Origin: an uncultured Eubacteriales bacterium
Lineage (GTDB): Bacteria; Bacillota; Clostridia; Christensenellales; Aristaeellaceae
Direction of reading: 5' to 3'
Assembly: GCA_902790525.1 (NCBI GenBank)
Contig: CADASI010000035.1
Coordinates: forward strand, 1 to 58,683
Length of the DNA stretch: 58,683 nucleotides
A program made the translations under genes and the position numbers. The notes below the pieces were generated by a model. The model ran no database searches, had not been told where the DNA came from, and saw only the letters and a list, made by a program, of their open reading frames with translations. Each line of letters starts with the position of its first letter. The first letter of the stretch is position 1. This document shows positions 28,664 to 36,581 of this stretch, piece by piece.

Positions 28664-28918
28664 TTAGAGCTTGACGATCAGGTTGACCAGCGCGCCCGCG
28701 CCGGTGTCGATCACGCCGATGATGACGCCCATCACGATCAAAAATACGAACACGACCACGGAGTAGTTCAGCAGCTCCTTCCTGGTGGGCCAGGTGACCT
28801 TCTTGAGCTCATGATACATGTTCTTGAAGCTCCGGCCGATGCCCTTGAAGAAGTTGGAAACGCGCGCGCCGAAGCCGGGCTTCGCGCTCTTGTTGGTGTT
28901 CTCTGCTGCCTTTGCCAT
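28664..28918 (-). CDS. secE: Preprotein translocase subunit SecE
   Basis: An 84-residue protein with a basic N-terminal part, the amphipathic segment NMYHELKKVTWPTRKELLNY and one membrane helix (about 54-75), the minimal Gram-positive SecE form. It is a part of the SecYEG channel. It sits between rpmG and nusG as usual. Confidence 0.95.
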   Translation of the reverse strand: MAKAAENTNKSAKPGFGARVSNFFKGIGRSFKNMYHELKKVTWPTRKELLNYSVVVFVFLIVMGVIIGVIDTGAGALVNLIVKL

Positions 28919-28954
28919 GATCTCACATCCTTGTCTTGTCAGTGGACAGGGAGA

Positions 28955-29116
28955 TTACTTGGTCTCCTTGTGGCTGGTGTGCTTCTTGCAGAAGCGGCAA
29001 TACTTGTTCATCTCAAGACGGTCGGGGTCGTTCTTCTTGTTCTTCATGGTATTGTAATTGCGCTGCTTGCACTCAGAGCACGCCAGCGTAACCTTAATAC
29101 GCTTATCCGATGCCAT
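28955..29116 (-). CDS. rpmG: 50S ribosomal protein L33
   Basis: 53 residues starting [16 protein letters not shown], with GGGAGGTG upstream of the ATG. Two CxxC pairs (C13/C16 and C40/C43) mark the zinc-binding (C+) form. The secE-adjacent position is the standard one. Longer readings upstream are not supported by a ribosome site. Confidence 0.95.
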   Translation of the reverse strand: MASDKRIKVTLACSECKQRNYNTMKNKKNDPDRLEMNKYCRFCKKHTSHKETK

Positions 29117-29185
29117 GCTTGACACCTCCCATGTCGTTAATCCGGCCGTGGTCAGCCGTTGATTGGAAGACAGTGCAGTTTCCAA

Positions 29186-29216
29186 ATGAGACCATGCGCT
29201 GAGCACACGGTCTCAT
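29186..29216 (-). other. Intercistronic hairpin between rplL and rpmG
   Basis: An 11-bp stem, ATGAGACCGTG against CATGGTCTCAT, encloses a 9-nt loop. It is followed by TTTGG rather than a long T run, so it is not a clear terminator. It could reduce read-through or be an RNA processing site between the rplJL part and the rpmG-secE-nusG-rplKA part of the operon. Confidence 0.5.
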
Positions 29217-29236
29217 CCGTTGCGTTCTGATTGAGA

Positions 29237-29614
29237 TTACTTGATCTCGATCTCGGCGCCGACTTCTTCCATCTTCTTCTTGAGCTCCTCGGCGGCTTCC
29301 TTGGAGATGCCCTCGGCCAGGGTGGAGGGAGCGCCGTCCACCAGCTCCTTGGCTTCCTTGAGGCCCAGGCCAGGCTTGACTTCGCGGACCACCTTGATGA
29401 CCTTCAGCTTCTGGGCGCCGGCGGCCTTCAGGATCACGTCGAACTCGGTCTTCTCTTCCTCGGCGGGAGCGGCCTCGCCGCCGGCGACAGCGCCAACCAC
29501 CACGGGAGCCGCGGCGGACACGCCAAACTTCTCTTCCATTTCCTTGACCAGGTCAGCCAGCTCAAGGATCGTCATCTTCTCAATCGCAGCGATGATCTCA
29601 GCATTGTTAGCCAT
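29237..29614 (-). CDS. rplL: 50S ribosomal protein L7/L12
   Basis: 125 residues: N-terminal dimerisation domain ([19 protein letters not shown]), an Ala/Gly-rich hinge ([16 protein letters not shown]) and the C-terminal factor-binding domain with [24 protein letters not shown] lies 8 nt before ATG 29614. It follows rplJ as in nearly all bacteria, but no rpoB follows; rpmG does. Confidence 0.97.
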   Translation of the reverse strand: MANNAEIIAAIEKMTILELADLVKEMEEKFGVSAAAPVVVGAVAGGEAAPAEEEKTEFDVILKAAGAQKLKVIKVVREVKPGLGLKEAKELVDGAPSTLAEGISKEAAEELKKKMEEVGAEIEIK

Positions 29615-29667
29615 GATTATATCCTCCATCAGATAGTATTATTAGGTCGTTGGGGTTCAGGCGGCGA

Positions 29668-30165
29668 TCATTCCTCGCCGGCCTGCTTCTTGCGAATCGC
29701 TTCCAGAGCGTACACGAACTTGGACACAGAGCTCATCATGCTGCCCATGATCCGCGCGATGAGAACCTCGCGGCTGGGGGTGTTGGCCAGGGCCTGCACG
29801 CCCGCCTCATCCAGGTAAGCGCCGTCGCAGACGCCGCACTTGATGGTCAGGTTCTTGTTCTTCTTCGCCGCCTCGCAAAGGATCTTGGCGGGGGCGATGG
29901 CATCCTCGTAACCGAAGGCCACGGCGGTGGGGCCCTCCAGGTGCTTCTCGATCCCGTCGAAGCCCATCCCCTTCACGGCCAGGTTGATCATGGTGTTCTT
30001 CAGAACCGCATACTCGACGCCGGCCTTGCGCAGCTGGTTGCGAAGCTCGGTGACCTCCGCGACGTTGATGCCGCGATAGTCGACCAGAACGGCGGTCTGG
30101 GCCTTCTCAAACTTGCCTTTGATCTCGGCCACGACGCCCTTCTTGACTTCTAAATTCTTGGACAT
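29668..30165 (-). CDS. rplJ: 50S ribosomal protein L10
   Basis: 165 residues starting MSKNLEVKKGVVAEIKGKF, with FVDYRG-type motif VLVDYRGINVAEVT and the C-terminal helix that binds L7/L12. GAGGTG precedes the ATG. It is the first gene of the ribosomal operon here, directly behind an L10 leader and attenuator, so L10(L12)4 autoregulation is expected. Confidence 0.96.
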   Translation of the reverse strand: MSKNLEVKKGVVAEIKGKFEKAQTAVLVDYRGINVAEVTELRNQLRKAGVEYAVLKNTMINLAVKGMGFDGIEKHLEGPTAVAFGYEDAIAPAKILCEAAKKNKNLTIKCGVCDGAYLDEAGVQALANTPSREVLIARIMGSMMSSVSKFVYALEAIRKKQAGEE

Positions 30166-30327
30166 ATTCTCACACCTCGCATTCCGTCCGAAACTGACGG
30201 CCAATAAAAAACCCTTGCGCAGGGCGCAAGGGCGGTGTGTCTACTCCATCCGTTGCGCCTCGGCGAGAAACCTCTCGGCATTAAGCATACGCGCTCGCTG
30301 TCTATGGCACAGGGCTTTTAAAGCCGT
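30166..30327 (-). ncRNA. Ribosomal protein L10 leader
   Basis: The 5' UTR of rplJ contains the typical L10-leader elements TTAATGCCGAGAGG and GAGGCGCAACGGATGGAG, followed by ACACACCGCCC and a terminator-like hairpin. In Firmicutes this structure binds the L10-L12 complex and attenuates transcription. The match is by eye; a covariance search would confirm it. Confidence 0.8.
30206..30232 (-). terminator. Attenuator in the L10 leader
   Basis: On the minus strand the stem CCCTTGCG/CGCAAGGG (8 bp, 5-nt loop) is followed by six T residues. It lies about 40 bp before the rplJ start and inside the leader, so it is an attenuator rather than an end-of-operon terminator. Confidence 0.85.
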
Positions 30328-30332
30328 GTATC

Positions 30333-30361
30333 ATTATAGCAAGGGATGGAAAACGTGTCAA
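30333..30361 (-). promoter_or_regulatory. Consensus sigma-A promoter of the ribosomal operon
   Basis: On the minus strand TTGACA and TATAAT, both perfect, are separated by exactly 17 nt. Transcription should start near 30326, giving a leader of about 160 nt that holds the L10 leader structure. Confidence 0.9.
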
Positions 30362-30376
30362 GGACGGCGGGAAAGT

Positions 30377-30862
30377 TTAACATTCGCCGGACAGCTTCCG
30401 CACGATCTCCTTCAACTGCCTCGAAAAGTATATGCCATGCTGCTCCATTGCGGATACCACCGGCATGACCGCCTCCAACAATCCGCGCTCTTTGGCTTTG
30501 ATCAGCACGCCGAGCGTACCTGTCAGGGGAAGCCCCAGATAATCCGCGGTCTTTCGCGCGGCGTCGTCGTCAATGATAACCAGATCCGCGCCCGTATCCT
30601 GCGCCAGGAGCATCACCTCAACCTCGCCCTCGTGCAGCTTGGCGCGGTACATCCGCCGGTCCACATTCGGATCAACCCTGAAAATCTCTATCCACTCCTG
30701 CGCCTGGCCGATCTCCTGCGAGACGATGTCCTCTTTTCCGGTGACCTCCCTGTATACGGCTTCCGGGATGACGATGCGCCCATACAGCCTCTTCAGCAGG
30801 TCCAGCTGTCCGGATTTCGCCAGGGCGATCAGCGGCGTGGAATTGACGATTACCTTACGCAT
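30377..30862 (-). CDS. DUF3368 PIN-domain protein, putative toxin
   Basis: A 161-residue PIN-like protein: [13 protein letters not shown] at 6-18, the acidic [13 protein letters not shown] in the middle, and [18 protein letters not shown] with the second acidic cluster, then [17 protein letters not shown]. These are the DUF3368 hallmarks. Family members are proposed RNases paired with UPF0175 proteins. The start overlaps the upstream antitoxin-like gene by 8 bp. Whether this pair is an active toxin-antitoxin module is inferred. Confidence 0.83.
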   Translation of the reverse strand: MRKVIVNSTPLIALAKSGQLDLLKRLYGRIVIPEAVYREVTGKEDIVSQEIGQAQEWIEIFRVDPNVDRRMYRAKLHEGEVEVMLLAQDTGADLVIIDDDAARKTADYLGLPLTGTLGVLIKAKERGLLEAVMPVVSAMEQHGIYFSRQLKEIVRKLSGEC

Positions 30863-31109
30863 TGGCGATATCCCTCTTCAACGCATCCTCTGTCATGCGG
30901 TCAAAAATCCCCACGTCATGGCTGCCGAGGAACCGTATGAAATCCGCCTCGCTCATCCCCGCGATCCCGGCGCAGTAGCCGATCGAAACCTTGTTCTGCG
31001 TGTAATACCCCAGGGCGACCATCTGGCGCGCGAAGGCTGTGGCGTCCGCGACGCTCATGTTCGTATCGTACAAAACCTCATTGGGGATGCTCACGGAAAC
31101 CTGACACAT
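30855..31109 (-). CDS. UPF0175 family protein, putative antitoxin
   Basis: An 84-residue protein ending with [27 protein letters not shown], which matches the helix-turn-helix-like C-terminus of UPF0175 (AAELAGLSRxEFxxxLxxxGI). The ATG at 31109 has GGGAGG seven bases upstream; the open frame upstream lacks such a site. It overlaps the DUF3368 gene, the usual arrangement of this two-gene module, and has its own promoter. Confidence 0.82.
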   Translation of the reverse strand: MCQVSVSIPNEVLYDTNMSVADATAFARQMVALGYYTQNKVSIGYCAGIAGMSEADFIRFLGSHDVGIFDRMTEDALKRDIANA

Positions 31110-31155
31110 AGCATCGCCTCCCTGCAAGATCGCATGATTCTCCGTTTCAATACTG

Positions 31156-31184
31156 ATTTTATCATAGTACCCTGCCGATTTCAA
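31156..31184 (-). promoter_or_regulatory. Promoter of the UPF0175/DUF3368 pair
   Basis: On the minus strand TTGAAA and TAAAAT lie 17 nt apart, with TATG directly upstream of the -10 box (extended -10 context). The antitoxin-like gene starts about 40 nt after the predicted transcription start. Confidence 0.7.
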
Positions 31185-31295
31185 GCACCCCCGCGGCTCA
31201 ATTTAAGGCAAATGCGGCGCGCGGGGCATTCCTTCATCATTATCCGGGAACCGCGAGGCTTCCCCATTTCTAAAGATGAAATTTACCTTCTTATG

Positions 31296-31324
31296 TTGAA
31301 AAAAAAGTGCGGCTGTGATACACT
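31296..31324 (+). promoter_or_regulatory. Promoter of tig
   Basis: TTGAAA and TACACT are separated by 17 nt, with TG near the -10 box. The trigger factor gene follows after about 40 nt with GGAGG upstream of its ATG. Confidence 0.65.
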
Positions 31325-31371
31325 GTTCCCTGCAATATGGACAGTTATGTAATTGAAACGGAGGATTATCC

Positions 31372-32655
31372 ATGACCACCACCTTTGAAAAGCTCTCTTC
31401 CAACAAGGTCAAGCTCGGCTTTGTCGTCGAACCCGAAAAGTTCGAGGAAGGTCTCAGGATCGCATATAATAAGATGAAGGGCCGCATCCAGATTCCCGGC
31501 TTCCGCAAGGGCAAGGCCCCGATGAAGGTCATCGAAAACTTCTACGGCAAGGAGGTCTTCTACGAGGACGCCTTCGACGCCATCTTCCCCGAGATCTACC
31601 AGGCCGCGCTCAAGGAGCACGACGTGCACGTGGTGGACCGTCCCGAGCTCAACGTGGAGCAGATCGCCCGCGGCCAGGAGCTCAAGTTCACCGTGGAGGT
31701 GTTCGTGCGCCCCGACGTGGAGCTGGGCGAGTACAAGCACCTGGGCATCGTCAAGACCGTGGACGAGGTCACCGACGACGACGTCATGGCCGAGATCGAG
31801 CGCGCCCGCGACCGCGCCTCCCGCTGGGTGGAGATCAGCGACCGCCCCGCGAAGCTGGACGATCAGGTGAACATCGACTACGCCGGCTTCGACGGCGACG
31901 TGCAGTTCGACGGCGGCACCGCCGAAAAGCACGATCTCATACTGGGCTCCGGCAGCTTCATCCCCGGCTTCGAGGAGCAGCTGGTGGGCAAGTCTGTGGG
32001 CGACGAGTGCGAGGTCAACGTCACCTTCCCCGAGGACTACCACGCCAAGGAGCTGGCCGGCAAGCCCGTCGTGTTCAAGGTGAAGATCAACGGCATCCGT
32101 GAAAAGGAAGTGCCCGCGCTGGACGAGGACTTCGTGAAGGAGGCCTCCGAGACCGCCGACACCGTGGACGAGTACAAGGCCGAGATCCGCGCAAACCTCG
32201 AGAAGGCCGCCGACAGCCGCGCCGAGAACAGCTTCGAGAACGAAGTGATCGAGACCATATGCGAAAACGCCAAGGTGGACATCCCGCAGGCCATGATCGA
32301 GGACCAGATCGACAACATGCTGCGCGACATGGAGATGCGCATGGCCTACCAGGGCATCAAGCTGGACGACTACTTCAAGTACACCGGCCAGACCCGCGAG
32401 CAGGTGCGCGATATGTACCGCGCCCAGGCCGAGGAGCGCGTGAAGACCCAGCTGGTGATGGAGGCCGTCCGCAAGGCCGAGGGCATTGAGGCCACCGACG
32501 AGGAGACCGACGCCGAGATCGCCAAGTACGCCGAGCAGAACAAGAAGACCCTCGACGAGTTCAAGAAGGTGCTCTCCGACGACGACCGCAAGCTGTTCAC
32601 CGACGGCGCGGCCATGCAGAAGACCCTGGACTTCATCAAGGCCAACGCCGAATAA
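31372..32655 (+). CDS. tig: Trigger factor, ribosome-bound chaperone and prolyl isomerase
   Basis: 427 residues of standard build: the N-terminal ribosome-docking domain with PGFRKGKAPMKVI (about 43-55), a central FKBP-like domain beginning near residue 160 (DDQVNIDYAGF, LGSGSFIPGFEEQLVG) and an all-helical C-terminal chaperone domain. CGGAGG precedes the ATG. It lies upstream of clpP-clpX, the common bacterial arrangement for protein quality control genes. Confidence 0.97.
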   Translation: MTTTFEKLSSNKVKLGFVVEPEKFEEGLRIAYNKMKGRIQIPGFRKGKAPMKVIENFYGKEVFYEDAFDAIFPEIYQAALKEHDVHVVDRPELNVEQIARGQELKFTVEVFVRPDVELGEYKHLGIVKTVDEVTDDDVMAEIERARDRASRWVEISDRPAKLDDQVNIDYAGFDGDVQFDGGTAEKHDLILGSGSFIPGFEEQLVGKSVGDECEVNVTFPEDYHAKELAGKPVVFKVKINGIREKEVPALDEDFVKEASETADTVDEYKAEIRANLEKAADSRAENSFENEVIETICENAKVDIPQAMIEDQIDNMLRDMEMRMAYQGIKLDDYFKYTGQTREQVRDMYRAQAEERVKTQLVMEAVRKAEGIEATDEETDAEIAKYAEQNKKTLDEFKKVLSDDDRKLFTDGAAMQKTLDFIKANAE

Positions 32656-32670
32656 TTCCCGCTTTTTTCC

Positions 32671-32712
32671 ACCCCGCGGCGCATGACCATCCGCGCAGCG
32701 GGGTAGTATTTA
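32671..32712 (+). terminator. Possible terminator after tig
   Basis: ACCCCGC (32671-32677) pairs with GCGGGGT (32698-32704), and an inner GCGC/GCGC extends the stem. The downstream AGTATTTAA is only moderately T-rich, so termination may be partial. Confidence 0.5.
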
Positions 32713-32715
32713 ATC

Positions 32716-32788
32716 AGAGTGAAGAGTGAAGAGATAAGGATGCGCGACAATTCATCTCCACTCTCCACTCTCAACTCTCCACTCTCAA
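32716..32788. repeat. Inverted heptad-repeat element 1 (tig-clpP gap)
   Basis: The left arm has three 7-bp units (AGAGTGA, AGAGTGA, AGAGATA; 32716-32736). The right arm has five units of the complementary type (ATCTCCA, then CTCTCCA or CTCTCAA; 32754-32788). The core is only 17 nt. The right arm ends 4 nt before the clpP ribosome site. The same design occurs twice more in the window. Confidence 0.8.
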
Positions 32789-32804
32789 AACTGGAGGTGT
32801 GTCC

Positions 32805-33389
32805 ATGACTTTGGTGCCCTATGTAATCGAACAAACCAGCCGCGGCGAGCGCAGCTACGACATCTATTCCCGCCTGTTGAAGGATCGCATCATCTTCCTG
32901 GGCGGCCCCATTGACGACGACGTGGCCAACATCGTGGTGGCCCAGATGCTCTTTTTGGAGATGGAGGACCCGGACCAGGACATCATGCTCTACATCAACT
33001 CCCCCGGCGGCAGCGTGTCGGCGGGCATGGCGATCTACGACACCATGCGCTACCTGAAGTGCGAGGTGTCCACGCTGTGCATCGGCCTGGCGGCCTCCAT
33101 GGGCGCGTTCCTGCTGGCGGCGGGCGCGAAGGGCAAGCGCAAGGCCCTCCCCCACGCCGAGATCATGATCCACCAGCCCCTGGGCGGCGCGCAGGGCCAG
33201 GCGACGGACATCCAGATCCACGCCGAGCAGATCCTGCGCATCAAGAAGACCATGAACGAGCTCCTCGCCGAGAACACCGACAAGCCCCTCAGGACCATCG
33301 AAAAGGACACCGAGCGCGACCACTTCATGACGGCGGAGCAGGCGAAGGACTACGGCCTGATCGACGAAATCATCACTCCGAGGAGATAA
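32805..33389 (+). CDS. clpP: ATP-dependent Clp protease proteolytic subunit
   Basis: 194 residues, normal length. The catalytic triad is visible: Ser98 in GLAASMGAF, His123 in MIHQPLGG, Asp172 in ERDHFM. It forms a double heptamer that degrades substrates fed by ClpX, encoded 3 bp downstream. I use ATG 32805, seven bases after GGAGG; a GTG two codons upstream is closer to the site. The heptad-repeat element lies immediately upstream. Confidence 0.97.
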   Translation: MTLVPYVIEQTSRGERSYDIYSRLLKDRIIFLGGPIDDDVANIVVAQMLFLEMEDPDQDIMLYINSPGGSVSAGMAIYDTMRYLKCEVSTLCIGLAASMGAFLLAAGAKGKRKALPHAEIMIHQPLGGAQGQATDIQIHAEQILRIKKTMNELLAENTDKPLRTIEKDTERDHFMTAEQAKDYGLIDEIITPRR

Positions 33390-33392
33390 AGA

Positions 33393-34703
33393 ATGGCAAC
33401 CAACAACAATAACCGGCGCGTGGTGCGCTGCTCCTTCTGCGGCAAGACCCAGGATCAGGTGCGCAAGCTGGTCTCCGGGCCCAACAACACCTACATCTGC
33501 AACGAGTGCGTGCTGCTGTGCAACGAGATCGTGTCCGACGACGTCGAGTCCATCGGCATGTCCGGCAACCTGGAGATCAAGAAGCCCGCGGAGATCAAGG
33601 AGATACTGGATCAGTACGTGGTGGGCCAGGAGCAGGCCAAGAAGGCCCTGTCCGTGGCGGTCTACAACCACTACAAGCGCATACAGTGCATGGGCAACCG
33701 CAAGTCGGACGTGGAGCTCCAGAAGTCCAACATCGTCATGCTGGGCCCCACCGGCTGCGGCAAGACCTACCTGGCCCAGACCCTGGCCAAGATACTCAAC
33801 GTGCCCTTCGCCATCGGCGACGCCACCAGCCTCACCGAGGCCGGCTACGTGGGCGAGGACGTGGAGAACATACTGCTCCGCCTCATCCAGAACGCCGATT
33901 TCGACGTGGAGCGCGCCCAGCGGGGCATCATCTACATCGACGAGATCGACAAGATCGCCCGCAAGTCCGAGAACCCTTCCATCACCCGCGACGTGTCCGG
34001 CGAGGGCGTGCAGCAGGCGCTTTTGAAGATCCTCGAGGGCACCATCGCCTCCGTGCCGCCCCAGGGCGGCAGGAAGCACCCGCTGCAGGAGTTCATACAG
34101 ATCGACACCACCAACATACTCTTCATCTGCGGCGGCGCGTTCGACGGCATCGAGAAGATCGTCGAGAGCCGCATCGGCAAGAAGGTCATGGGCTTCGGCG
34201 CCGAGATCAAGGGCAAGTACGAGCACACCAACGCCGAGATCATGTCCCAGGTGCGCCCGGAGGACCTGCTGCGCTTCGGCCTGATCCCCGAGTTCATCGG
34301 CCGTCTGCCCGTGCTGGTCACCCTGAACAGCCTGGACGAGGAGGCGCTGGTGAAGATCCTCACCGAGCCCAAGAACGCCCTGACCCGCCAGTACGCAAAG
34401 CTGCTGAGCTTCGACGACGTGGAGCTGGAGTTCACCCACGACGCGCTCCAGGCCATCGCCCGGCAGGCGCTGACCCGCAAGAGCGGCGCGCGCGGCCTGC
34501 GGGCCATCATCGAGGGCGTCATGATGGACACCATGTACGAGCTGCCCAGCATGGAGGGCGTCAAGAAGTGCATCATCACCCGCGAGGCCGTGGTGGACGG
34601 CGAGCGCCCCCGCCTGATCTTCGCCCAGCCCGACCAGCTCCCCGGGGACAATGCGCTGCCCGAGCCCAAGGCGACCCGCGCGACCACCAAGCCCTCGGCG
34701 TGA
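33393..34703 (+). CDS. clpX: Clp protease ATP-binding subunit ClpX
   Basis: 436 residues: N-terminal zinc finger (C13, C16, C36, C39), AAA+ domain with Walker A GPTGCGKT (118-125), Walker [12 protein letters not shown], the [16 protein letters not shown] pore/sensor region and the small C-terminal domain with [11 protein letters not shown]. It unfolds proteins for ClpP. It starts right after clpP with GAGGAG at the junction. The C-terminal 25 residues (poly-Pro/Ala/Lys) are variable in the family. Confidence 0.97.
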   Translation: MATNNNNRRVVRCSFCGKTQDQVRKLVSGPNNTYICNECVLLCNEIVSDDVESIGMSGNLEIKKPAEIKEILDQYVVGQEQAKKALSVAVYNHYKRIQCMGNRKSDVELQKSNIVMLGPTGCGKTYLAQTLAKILNVPFAIGDATSLTEAGYVGEDVENILLRLIQNADFDVERAQRGIIYIDEIDKIARKSENPSITRDVSGEGVQQALLKILEGTIASVPPQGGRKHPLQEFIQIDTTNILFICGGAFDGIEKIVESRIGKKVMGFGAEIKGKYEHTNAEIMSQVRPEDLLRFGLIPEFIGRLPVLVTLNSLDEEALVKILTEPKNALTRQYAKLLSFDDVELEFTHDALQAIARQALTRKSGARGLRAIIEGVMMDTMYELPSMEGVKKCIITREAVVDGERPRLIFAQPDQLPGDNALPEPKATRATTKPSA

Positions 34704-34765
34704 CAATCGCATTTACCCAAGCGAATGGGGCTGTCTCAAAATGCATATGGATTCATGAAACCTGC

Positions 34766-34790
34766 GTAGGGGCGCCGATGCGGCGCCCGC
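34766..34790. repeat. GTAGGGGC-type hairpin repeat
   Basis: GTAGGGGCG starts a perfect 8-bp palindrome, GGGCGCCG (34770-34777) and CGGCGCCC (34781-34788), with an ATG loop. The same GTAGGGGC opening recurs in the windows near 48.4 and 50.1 kb. It lies in the clpX-phosphoribosyltransferase gap. Confidence 0.6.
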
Positions 34791-34833
34791 CCGAGTACGA
34801 AATGCAACGTACTTCATGGGCGTTCAATTTCAA

Positions 34834-34862
34834 TTGACAAACGCATAGCGCTAAGATATAAT
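34834..34862 (+). promoter_or_regulatory. Consensus sigma-A promoter
   Basis: Perfect TTGACA and perfect TATAAT boxes lie 17 nt apart, about 35 nt upstream of the phosphoribosyltransferase-like gene, whose AAGGGGG ribosome site follows. Confidence 0.9.
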
Positions 34863-34896
34863 ATAACCATAACATTCCGGAAGGGGGATTTGACGC

Positions 34897-35529
34897 ATGG
34901 AACCCATCAGGCATCCGACCTCAAAGGAAGACATCGTCCTGAAGGTCAGCAGGGGACATTTCGCCACCGGCCACAGCCACATCAACTACTATATCGACGT
35001 GACGGCCCAGAAATTCTGCCTCTCCGAGGCGCGCAAGGTGGCCCTGGAGCTGGCGAAGGAATACAAGATGGACACCCTGATCGACACCATACTGTGCCTG
35101 GACGGCACCGAGGTGATCGCCGCCTGCATGGCCAGCGAGATGACCAAGGCGGGCTATATGAACATCAACCAGCACACGGACATGAACGTGGTCACCCCGG
35201 AGCGCACGGTGGGCAGCCAGCTGATCTTCCGTGAAAACACCGCGCCGCTGATCACCGGCAAAAACGTGCTGATCCTGATGGCCTCGGTCTCCACCGGCTA
35301 CACCGCAAAATCCGCCATCGAGGCCGTCGCCTACTACGGCGGCAACACCGTGGGCATCGCCTCCATATTCGCCACCATCGACCGGCTGGGCGGCCTGCCC
35401 GTCACCAGCCTCTTCAACCCCCACGACCTGCCCGATTACCAGTCCCACGACGCCACCGCCTGCCCCCTGTGCAAGGCCGGGCAGAAGCTGGACGCCCTGG
35501 TGAACAGCTTCGGGTACTCCAAGCTGTGA
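34897..35529 (+). CDS. Phosphoribosyltransferase-like protein
   Basis: A 210-residue protein with a type I PRTase fold: the N-terminal hood, a central beta/alpha core and the signature region NVLILMASVSTGYTAKSAI at about 123-141. In active orotate-type enzymes the hydrophobic strand is followed by two acidic residues (V/E-D-D/V) that bind the ribose; here it reads MASVSTG, with neither acid, though the STG loop is retained. CPLCKAGQKLD near the C-terminus holds a Cys pair. The family is related to orotate phosphoribosyltransferase, but the function is unclear. Its strong own promoter and terminator make it a single-gene unit. Confidence 0.7.
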   Translation: MEPIRHPTSKEDIVLKVSRGHFATGHSHINYYIDVTAQKFCLSEARKVALELAKEYKMDTLIDTILCLDGTEVIAACMASEMTKAGYMNINQHTDMNVVTPERTVGSQLIFRENTAPLITGKNVLILMASVSTGYTAKSAIEAVAYYGGNTVGIASIFATIDRLGGLPVTSLFNPHDLPDYQSHDATACPLCKAGQKLDALVNSFGYSKL

Positions 35530-35546
35530 TGATCGGCATCATAAAC

Positions 35547-35585
35547 CGCGGGTGTCATTGCGACGCCCGCGATTTTATTTTAATT
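35547..35585 (+). terminator. Intrinsic terminator
   Basis: A 10-bp stem, CGCGGGTGTC against GACGCCCGCG (one T-G wobble), with a 5-nt loop, is followed by ATTTTATTTTAATTTT. It closes the phosphoribosyltransferase-like gene. Confidence 0.88.
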
Positions 35586-35598
35586 TTCTGATACCGCA

Positions 35599-35627
35599 TA
35601 GGCAAGCGGGACAGGATGTGCTATAAT
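35599..35627 (+). promoter_or_regulatory. Promoter of the yicC-gmk-rpoZ operon
   Basis: TATAAT with a TGC extension is preceded at 17 nt by TAGGCA (four matches to TTGACA). It lies about 37 nt before the yicC start. Confidence 0.65.
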
Positions 35628-35663
35628 AGAATAGGAAAATGAGTATCCTTGGAGGCTGTGACC

Positions 35664-36536
35664 ATGCAGAGCATGACCGGATATGGCCGCGGCGATTGCG
35701 AAATCGACGGGCGGCAGATGACGATAGAGTTAAAGAGCGTTAACCACCGCTTTCTCGACCTGGCGTTTCGCATGCCGCGAAACCTGATGTTTGTGGAGGA
35801 CGCGGCCCGCAGGGCCATCGGCGCGCGCCTGAGCCGCGGCCACGTGGACGTGTTCGTGACCTACCGCAACCTGCGCGCCGACGCCAAGACCGTCATGGCG
35901 GACCGGGCGCTGTTCGAGGTGTACGCCAAGGCGCTGGAGGGGCTCAAGTACGTCGGGGTGATGGACGACCGCAGCCTCATGACCATCGCGAAGATGCCGG
36001 ACGTGCTGGTGGTCACCGAGGCCGAGGAGGACCGGGACGCCGTCACGGATCTGATGCTCCGGGCCCTGAACGCCGCGCTTAACCAGCTCATCGCCATGCG
36101 CGCGCGGGAGGGCGAGGCCATGAAGCGGGATCTGAGCGACCGGGTGGACGCCATCGAGCGCATCACCGGCGAGATCGAGGCCCGCTACCCCGAGACGGTG
36201 GATGCCTACCGGGAGCGCCTGCGCGCCGCGGTGAAGGAGCTCCTCGGGGACGCCGAGGTGGACGAGACGCGGCTTTTAACGGAGGTGGCGCTCATGGCGG
36301 ACCGCAGCGCCATCGACGAGGAGATCGTGCGCCTCAGAAGCCACGTCACGCAGCTTCGCCGGCTGTTTGAGGACGACAAGCCCATCGGCCGCAGGATCGA
36401 CTTCATCGTCCAGGAGCTGAACCGGGAGGTCAACACCGTCTCCTCCAAGTCCCAGGACATCCCCATCACCCGGCTGGCCGTGGACATGAAGGCCGAGATC
36501 GAAAAGCTCCGGGAGCAGCTCCAGAACGTGGAGTGA
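35664..36536 (+). CDS. YicC/YloC family endoribonuclease
   Basis: 290 residues, normal length. N-terminal MQSMTGYGRGD, then LKSVNHRFLDLAFRMP, and the C-terminal RRLDFxxQELNRExNT signature (here GRRIDFIVQELNREVNT) are all present. Members are reported to be RNases in E. coli and B. subtilis. GGAGG lies 8 nt before the ATG. It leads an operon with gmk and rpoZ; the small RemA-like gene often found between them is absent. Confidence 0.9.
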   Translation: MQSMTGYGRGDCEIDGRQMTIELKSVNHRFLDLAFRMPRNLMFVEDAARRAIGARLSRGHVDVFVTYRNLRADAKTVMADRALFEVYAKALEGLKYVGVMDDRSLMTIAKMPDVLVVTEAEEDRDAVTDLMLRALNAALNQLIAMRAREGEAMKRDLSDRVDAIERITGEIEARYPETVDAYRERLRAAVKELLGDAEVDETRLLTEVALMADRSAIDEEIVRLRSHVTQLRRLFEDDKPIGRRIDFIVQELNREVNTVSSKSQDIPITRLAVDMKAEIEKLREQLQNVE

Positions 36537-36581
36537 CCGTTCGTTTGAAGTTATAAACAAATGAAAAAGGGGAGAAAACCA

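Noticed and set aside
32370-34712. A 780-codon open frame on the minus strand opposite tig, clpP and clpX
   Set aside because: It is antisense to three well-supported genes and arises from GC-rich third positions; its translation is His/Leu/Gly/Val-rich low-complexity sequence without domains.
34727-34745. GGGGCTGTCTCAAAATG as an insertion-sequence end
   Set aside because: It resembles terminal repeats of some transposons, but no inverted partner, target duplication or transposase is visible nearby.
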